Source: JBDTCO01 sp039923495 (GTDB lineage: Bacteria; Myxococcota_A; Polyangia; Palsa-1104). From it: a DNA stretch of 8,323 bases. Positions 4,363 through 8,323 of this stretch are shown one piece after another. Both the position numbers and the translations under genes were made by a program. The DNA lies in NCBI GenBank assembly GCA_039923495.1, contig JBDTCO010000235.1:1-8323 (forward strand). The letters are read 5' to 3'. A model generated the notes under the pieces. That model had not been told where the DNA came from, ran no database searches, and saw only the letters and a list, made by a program, of their open reading frames with translations. The first letter of the stretch is position 1. Each line of letters opens with the position of its first letter.

Positions 4363-6927
4363 TCATCCTCGAATGGCGCGCAGGTGGAGGAGGGGGGCGT
4401 CGCCGGGCGTTTTATCGCGCACATCGACGATGGTGTCGATGACCCAGGCGCACTCCTCGTCGGGGAGGTCGGTGGTGATGATGCGCTGCTGCGCCTCGTA
4501 GAGGGACGGCTCGAGCTCGCGCAGCAGCGTGTGCCTCGGCGTACGCGACGCGGGCTGGAACGAGATGCTGCCGTGCTCTGCGAACATCGGTGCGAGCGCC
4601 GCCTCCAGCGACTCCGCCGTCCATGCCGGCGTGCCGAGCAACGCGTCCTCGTTCGTGGTGGCGAGGGCAAAGAGCGCCTCGTCCCACTGCTTGCGTGCGA
4701 GGGCGCCGAGGAGGCGCTGGAGCTCGCCGCGGACGCGCGCACGGACACGTCGCTCGTCCCACGGCGGCTCGGTCGACACGACGGCGCGCAGCGCTTCGCC
4801 CGACGGCAGACGTCGGCCTTCCCACTCGTCGAGCAGGCTCGAGTCGACGGAGCGCACCTCGAGCCGGAGCTGCTCGATGAGCGCCCACACCTCCTCGGAG
4901 CGCGACTCGATGGGCACGCTCTTCTGCAGGGTGCGCAGCGCGTCGGTGAGGTAGCGCAAGAGCACACCCTCGGTGCGCTGGAGCCCGTAGTGACGCACGT
5001 ACTCGGGGAACGACGCGAAGCGCTCTAAGAAGTCGCGCGCGACGCTCTTCGGACGGATGGCCGTGGTGCCGACCCACGGATGCGCCGCGGCGAAGCGATC
5101 GAAGGCCTCGTAGATGAAGTCGGCGAGCGGCTTGTCGTACTCGACCTTCTCGAGCGCCTCCATCCGCTCCGCGTACTCCATGCCGTCTGCCTTGAGCTTG
5201 GCGATGACCTCGCCCTTCTTCTGGTCGACCTGCGCGAACAGCACCGGCTGCGGGTTCTCGAGGATCGACTCGACGAGCGAGAGCACGTCGAGCGCGTACG
5301 ACGGTGCGTCGCGACCGCCTTCGGGCTGGCGTACGACCTCGAGCTCCGTGAGGATGTGAACGAGGAACAGCGACAGCGTGTGGTGCAGCGAGAAGTCGCG
5401 CTGCAGCTCGGTCGAGATGGCGACGGTGGAGCCGTGGCGCGGCGGGGTGCGCGGCGTGACGACGAGCAGCTGCGCGTGACGCAGCCCGCGGAACAGCTGC
5501 GCCGATTTCTTCGTGAGCTGCTTCTTGTGGATGTCGCTGCCGTGCGAGCGCGTGATCAAGGCGAGCAGCCGATCGTAGCCGCCGAGCGGGTTGGCGAGCA
5601 CGTCGAGGACCATGCCGTACGTGACGTCGAAGCGGGACTCGAGCGGCTCGGGGGTCTTGTCGCGCAGCCGCTCGAAGATCTGCCGATCCCACGGCACGTA
5701 GCCCTTCTGCGGGGGCTTCTGCATCACGACCTTCTTGCCCTGCGATTTCTTCTGCGCGAGGCGGAGGTTCTCGACGATGTGCGCAGGCGCCTGCGCGACG
5801 ACGAGGCCGCGATCGTCGAAGCCCTTTCTACCCGCGCGCCCCGCGATCTGGTGGAAGTCGCGCACGCCGAGGACGGCCGTCTTCTCGCCGTCGTACTTGC
5901 ACAGCTGCGTGAACAGCACCGTGCGCAGCGGGATGTTGATGCCCATGCCGAGCGTGTCGGTGCCGGAGATGACCTTGAGGAGCCCGCGCTGCGCGAGCTT
6001 CTCGACGAGGAGTCGATACTTCGGCAGCAGCCCCGCGTGGTGAAGGCCAATGCCGGCCGCCAGGAAGCGCCGCATCTCCTTGCCGTACGGCGTGTCGAAG
6101 CGGAAGTCGGCGAGCTCCGCCTTCATCGCGTCCTTCTCGGGCTTCGACAGGAGGTCGACGCTCGTGAGGTTCTGCGCCTCCTCGGCGGCGGCGCGCTGCG
6201 TGAAGCTGACGAGATAGACCGGCGCGTGGTGATCCTTCACGAGCCACGCGATGGTCTCGTGGAGCGGCGTCTCTGCGTAGTAGTACTCGAGCGGCACGGG
6301 GCGCGTGCCGGAGCGCACGATCGCGACGTCACGGCCCGTGAACGTCTTGAGGCTGGTCTCGATCTTCGTGGTGTCGCCGAGCGTCGCCGACATGAGCAGG
6401 AACTGCGTGCGCGGCAGCGTGATGAGCGGGAGCTGCCACGCGACACCGCGCTCGCGATCGGCGTAGTAGTGGAACTCGTCCATGACGACGCAGTCGGCGC
6501 GCAGCTCCGGGTTGCGCAGCGCCTGGTTGGCGAGGATCTCCGCGGTGCAGCACAGGATGGGCGCGTCGGCGTTGATGGTCGCGTCGCCGGTGAGCATGCC
6601 CACGCGGTCGGCGCCGAAGATCTGGCAGAGCTCGAAGAACTTCTCGTTCACCAGCGCCTTGATCGGGCACGTGTAGACCGAGATCTTGCCCGTCGCGAGC
6701 GCGAAGAAGTGCAGCGCGTAGGCGACGAGCGACTTGCCCGATCCCGTCGGTGTCGACAGCAGCACGTGCTTCTCGCCGAGCAGCTCGAGAATCGCCTCCT
6801 CCTGCGCGCCGTAGAGCGAGAGACCTCGCTCACCGACCCAGCCGACGAAGCGGTCGAGGAGGGCATCGGCGCCGGTGACGCCAGGGCCGCCGGGCTCGTC
6901 GAGAGAGAGGAGAGGGAGCACGGACAT
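4363..6927 (-). CDS. DUF3516-type Ski2-like DEAD/DEAH-box helicase
   Basis: This is an 854-residue ATP-dependent helicase of superfamily 2, Ski2/Mtr4-like, probably acting on RNA in the cytoplasm. From MSVLPLLSL the motifs in order are: Q-like region LYGAQEEAI (38-46); motif I TPTGSGKS (59-66); Ia PIKALVNEK (88-96); Ib TGD (113-115); II DEFH (150-153); III SAT (180-182); V GTDTLGMGIN (322-331); VI HQIAGRAGRKG (359-369). The region after the helicase core, including SRFDVTYGMVLDVLANP, ALDVLSLVESILENP and VDSSLLDEWE (695-702), matches the DUF3516 C-terminal part known from actinobacterial helicases. The last ~150 residues are less conserved and end in a compact alpha/beta segment. Length is normal for the family. 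No ribosome site is clear; ATG 6939 is the other likely start, and the frame is open to 6999. Its stop overlaps or abuts the first esterase gene, so it heads that operon. A role in RNA turnover or ribosome-related processing is inferred from the superfamily only. Confidence 0.93.
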   Translation of the reverse strand: MSVLPLLSLDEPGGPGVTGADALLDRFVGWVGERGLSLYGAQEEAILELLGEKHVLLSTPTGSGKSLVAYALHFFALATGKISVYTCPIKALVNEKFFELCQIFGADRVGMLTGDATINADAPILCCTAEILANQALRNPELRADCVVMDEFHYYADRERGVAWQLPLITLPRTQFLLMSATLGDTTKIETSLKTFTGRDVAIVRSGTRPVPLEYYYAETPLHETIAWLVKDHHAPVYLVSFTQRAAAEEAQNLTSVDLLSKPEKDAMKAELADFRFDTPYGKEMRRFLAAGIGLHHAGLLPKYRLLVEKLAQRGLLKVISGTDTLGMGINIPLRTVLFTQLCKYDGEKTAVLGVRDFHQIAGRAGRKGFDDRGLVVAQAPAHIVENLRLAQKKSQGKKVVMQKPPQKGYVPWDRQIFERLRDKTPEPLESRFDVTYGMVLDVLANPLGGYDRLLALITRSHGSDIHKKQLTKKSAQLFRGLRHAQLLVVTPRTPPRHGSTVAISTELQRDFSLHHTLSLFLVHILTELEVVRQPEGGRDAPSYALDVLSLVESILENPQPVLFAQVDQKKGEVIAKLKADGMEYAERMEALEKVEYDKPLADFIYEAFDRFAAAHPWVGTTAIRPKSVARDFLERFASFPEYVRHYGLQRTEGVLLRYLTDALRTLQKSVPIESRSEEVWALIEQLRLEVRSVDSSLLDEWEGRRLPSGEALRAVVSTEPPWDERRVRARVRGELQRLLGALARKQWDEALFALATTNEDALLGTPAWTAESLEAALAPMFAEHGSISFQPASRTPRHTLLRELEPSLYEAQQRIITTDLPDEECAWVIDTIVDVRDKTPGDAPLLHLRAIRG
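4367..4370 (-). promoter_or_regulatory. Ribosome binding site of esterase copy 1
   Basis: GAGG on the minus strand is 6 nt before ATG 4360 but directly against ATG 4366. The spacing therefore favours 4360. It lies inside the last codons of the helicase gene. Confidence 0.6.
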
Positions 6928-6977
6928 CGACGGGAGCATAGCGACGTTTGGCCGCTCGGCGCTACGATGCATCGCAC
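6928..6977. promoter_or_regulatory. Short divergent region between helicase and thioesterase
   Basis: Only 50 nt (38 if the helicase starts at 6939) separate two outward-reading genes. Neither start has a recognisable Shine-Dalgarno sequence, and I see no clear -35/-10 pair. Either the transcripts are nearly leaderless or the promoters lie inside the opposing coding regions. Confidence 0.4.
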
Positions 6978-7394
6978 ATGGATGAGAACGTTCGCGCACG
7001 CCTGACCGCCATCTTCGGCACCAGCGGCTTCGACAAGACGATGGCGGGGCTCGAGCTGCTCGAGGCCGTCGGCGGCCGCTGCAAGCTGCGCATCACTGTC
7101 GACGAAGGCGTGCAGAACCTGTTCGGCAGCCTGCACGGAGGCGCCATCGCAACCATCGTCGACGACGCGGGAACCATGGCGATCATGAGCGGCGATCGCG
7201 ACGGCCGGCCCGGTGTCACCACCGACCTCAACGTGTCCTACGTGTCGGCGGCGAAGGCGGGCGAGGTGGTGCTCATCGAGGCGAACGTGCTGAAGACCGG
7301 CCGCACGATGGCGTTCGTGGCGGTGGACCTGCGGCGAGAGCGCGATGGTGCGCTCGTCGCCCAGGGCCGCATGACGAAGTTCCTGACGACCTGA
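6978..7394 (+). CDS. Hotdog-fold thioesterase, ACOT13/THEM2- and PaaI-like
   Basis: This 138-residue single hotdog domain is expected to hydrolyse acyl-CoA thioesters to free acid and CoA as a homotetramer in the cytoplasm. The core motif NLFGSLHGGAIATIVDDAG (47-65) has the features of the THEM2/PaaI group: Asn47, the His53-Gly-Gly turn that binds the thioester carbonyl, and Asp62 as catalytic acid/base, at the same N-to-D spacing (15) as Asn50/Asp65 of human THEM2. The following stretches PGVTTDLNVSYVSAAKAGE (79-97), VLKTGRTMAFVAVDLR (104-119) and VAQGRMTKFL (127-136) also read closely like THEM2. ATG 6978 is chosen because hotdog homology starts soon after it. A TTG at 6948 is in frame but gives an unlikely N-terminus. 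There is no visible ribosome site. It diverges from the helicase and converges on the serpin gene with a 17-nt gap. The acyl-CoA substrate cannot be told from sequence. Confidence 0.9.
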   Translation: MDENVRARLTAIFGTSGFDKTMAGLELLEAVGGRCKLRITVDEGVQNLFGSLHGGAIATIVDDAGTMAIMSGDRDGRPGVTTDLNVSYVSAAKAGEVVLIEANVLKTGRTMAFVAVDLRRERDGALVAQGRMTKFLTT

Positions 7395-7411
7395 CTGCTT
7401 CGTCGGGGCGG

Positions 7412-8323
7412 TTACTTCGTGGGATCGCTGATGCGACCCATGAACACGACCGCGCCCGTGGCGTTGTCGCGGATGACGTAGAGGTACGGGTGGTCGAACG
7501 AGAGGGAGAGCTGGTTGCTCTCGATCGAGGTGGTGCCGATGACGACGGCGGTCGCCGCAGCGGCCTCGGTGCCCTTCTCGTCGACGGCGATGTACGCCTT
7601 GTGCAGGACGTCCTGGATGACGAAGTCCTTCGCGCCATCCATGCCCGAGAAATCGGCGTCGCCGAACGCATCCGTCATGCCGAGCGCCTTCAGCGGCGCC
7701 GACAGGCCGTGCGAGTCGGTGACCTTCCACTTCGGCAGCGATAGCGTGATGTACGCCGGCGCGAGCTTCGCGAGGACCCCGTCGAGGACGGCGGGCGACA
7801 GCGAGCTCTCGAAGGCGGCCAGGTCCTTCGGCTGCATGACGACCATCGACAGCTCGTCACCGGCGTACTCGATCTGCACGGCCTGCATCGTGTCGTCGGA
7901 GAAGCCCTCCCCCTCGAAGCCACCGTGCATCGTCGGCGCCTGCACCGTCGAGCCGTCGGCCAGCGTGAACGCCGCGTCCTTCGTCGCGCTCTGCTCGAAG
8001 GCCGTGGCCCACGACGCGTTGAAGTAGACCGCGTTGGTGAGCACGAGCCGCGTGTCGGAGTTGATCGCGCCCTCGGGGATGAGGTCGAGGATCTTGTTCG
8101 AGGTCTCCTTCGCGACCCAGTCGTTGATCGTGATGCGCGACGGATCAGGTGAGTGCAGGAAGTCGAGCGGGTGCACGCCCGCGCCGTAGTTCACCGCGAT
8201 CGTGTCGAGGAACGCCGGCAGGAACGTCGAGCCCTCCTGGCCCCACAGCGCGTTCGCGATGCTCAGCTTGAACGGCGAGCCGTCGACGCCGGTCTGACCC
8301 TGGCCGCGGCTCTCGAGCGCGAG
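7412..8323 (-). CDS. Serpin family protease inhibitor, C-terminal part
   Basis: The frame is open from the right edge to TAA 7412-7414, giving 303 C-terminal residues; roughly 80-100 more are expected upstream. Serpins trap proteases by a one-shot conformational change. Landmarks, numbered from the edge, are ANALWGQEG (23-31), INDWVAKETSNKILDLIP, TRLVLTNAVYFNASW (the conserved strand 3A/breach region), and the closing signature FDHPYLYVIRD...TGAVVFMGRISDP (276-301). The hinge before the reactive loop is EKGTEAAAATA (249-259), with Gly at P15, Thr at P14 and Ala at P12-P9. This small-residue pattern marks inhibitory serpins. Counting from the hinge as in alpha-1-antitrypsin puts P1-P1' at Thr265-Ser266, but the loop is about three residues longer before the FDHPY strand, so the cleaved bond is uncertain. 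Whether it has a signal peptide cannot be seen. The internal ATG-like start near 8194 is actually a GTG valine inside the fold. Confidence 0.93.
   Translation of the reverse strand, partial: LALESRGQGQTGVDGSPFKLSIANALWGQEGSTFLPAFLDTIAVNYGAGVHPLDFLHSPDPSRITINDWVAKETSNKILDLIPEGAINSDTRLVLTNAVYFNASWATAFEQSATKDAAFTLADGSTVQAPTMHGGFEGEGFSDDTMQAVQIEYAGDELSMVVMQPKDLAAFESSLSPAVLDGVLAKLAPAYITLSLPKWKVTDSHGLSAPLKALGMTDAFGDADFSGMDGAKDFVIQDVLHKAYIAVDEKGTEAAAATAVVIGTTSIESNQLSLSFDHPYLYVIRDNATGAVVFMGRISDPTK

Noticed and set aside
3320..4501. 393-codon plus-strand frame opposite esterase copy 1
   Set aside because: Shadow of the esterase; composition is that of complemented G+C-rich codons, with no signal or domain.
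3192..4967. 591-codon minus-strand frame across the helicase end and esterase copy 1
   Set aside because: It is out of frame with both real genes, and the product is Arg/Ser/Ala low complexity with no family motif.
5080..7005. Very long open frame (641 codons) on the plus strand opposite the helicase
   Set aside because: It is the antisense shadow of the helicase in G+C-rich DNA. Its product is Arg/Glu/Leu/Val-rich without domains, and the minus strand carries all helicase motifs in order.
7395..7411. Possible bidirectional terminator between thioesterase and serpin
   Set aside because: The 17-nt gap contains no stem or T-run; any termination signal must lie inside coding sequence or be Rho-dependent.

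Overview
The window is about two-thirds G+C, densely packed, and carries only chromosomal-type genes. I see no rRNA, tRNA, CRISPR array, transposase, phage gene or replication origin. The mix suggests a large-genome, predatory or soil-type bacterium, most plausibly a myxobacterium-like member of the Myxococcota/Deltaproteobacteria. The reasons are several lipoproteins with Asp/Gly/Ala-rich linkers after the lipidated Cys, two pectinacetylesterase-family lipoproteins, a bacterial serpin, a stray Ser/Thr-kinase tail and high G+C. This is an inference from gene content; no taxonomic marker gene is present.

Layout. (1) 1-441 (+) is the 3' end of a glycoside hydrolase family 1 gene. It is followed by a perfect AT-rich inverted repeat (436-459) and by an intrinsic terminator that serves the opposite strand (469-502). 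(2) 525-1304 (-) encodes a secreted protein of no recognised family that contains an internal duplication. It diverges from 1412-1828 (+), a small lipoprotein with an NTF2/DUF4878-like appearance. (3) 1825-1992 (+) overlaps the lipoprotein stop codon and encodes what looks like only the last segment of a Ser/Thr protein kinase domain. A strong intrinsic terminator for the opposite strand lies inside this reading frame. (4) 6927 down to 1993 (-) is a probable three-gene transcription unit: a DUF3516-type Ski2-like DEAD/DEAH helicase, then two tandem paralogous pectinacetylesterase/Notum-like lipoproteins, ending at the 1926-1964 terminator. (5) 6978-7394 (+) is a hotdog thioesterase closely resembling ACOT13/THEM2, divergent from the helicase. 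(6) 7412-8323 (-) is the C-terminal 303 residues of a serpin with an inhibitory-type hinge; its start lies beyond the window.

How the genes might work together. The GH1 enzyme and the two esterase-like lipoproteins could take part in breaking down polysaccharide or other esterified polymers, and the serpin could protect against foreign or self proteases. The helicase and thioesterase look like housekeeping genes. I do not see a convincing new multi-gene system. The most unusual items are the duplicated secreted protein of unknown family, the orphan kinase tail containing a terminator, the tandem esterase pair placed in an operon with an RNA helicase, and the serpin's reactive loop.
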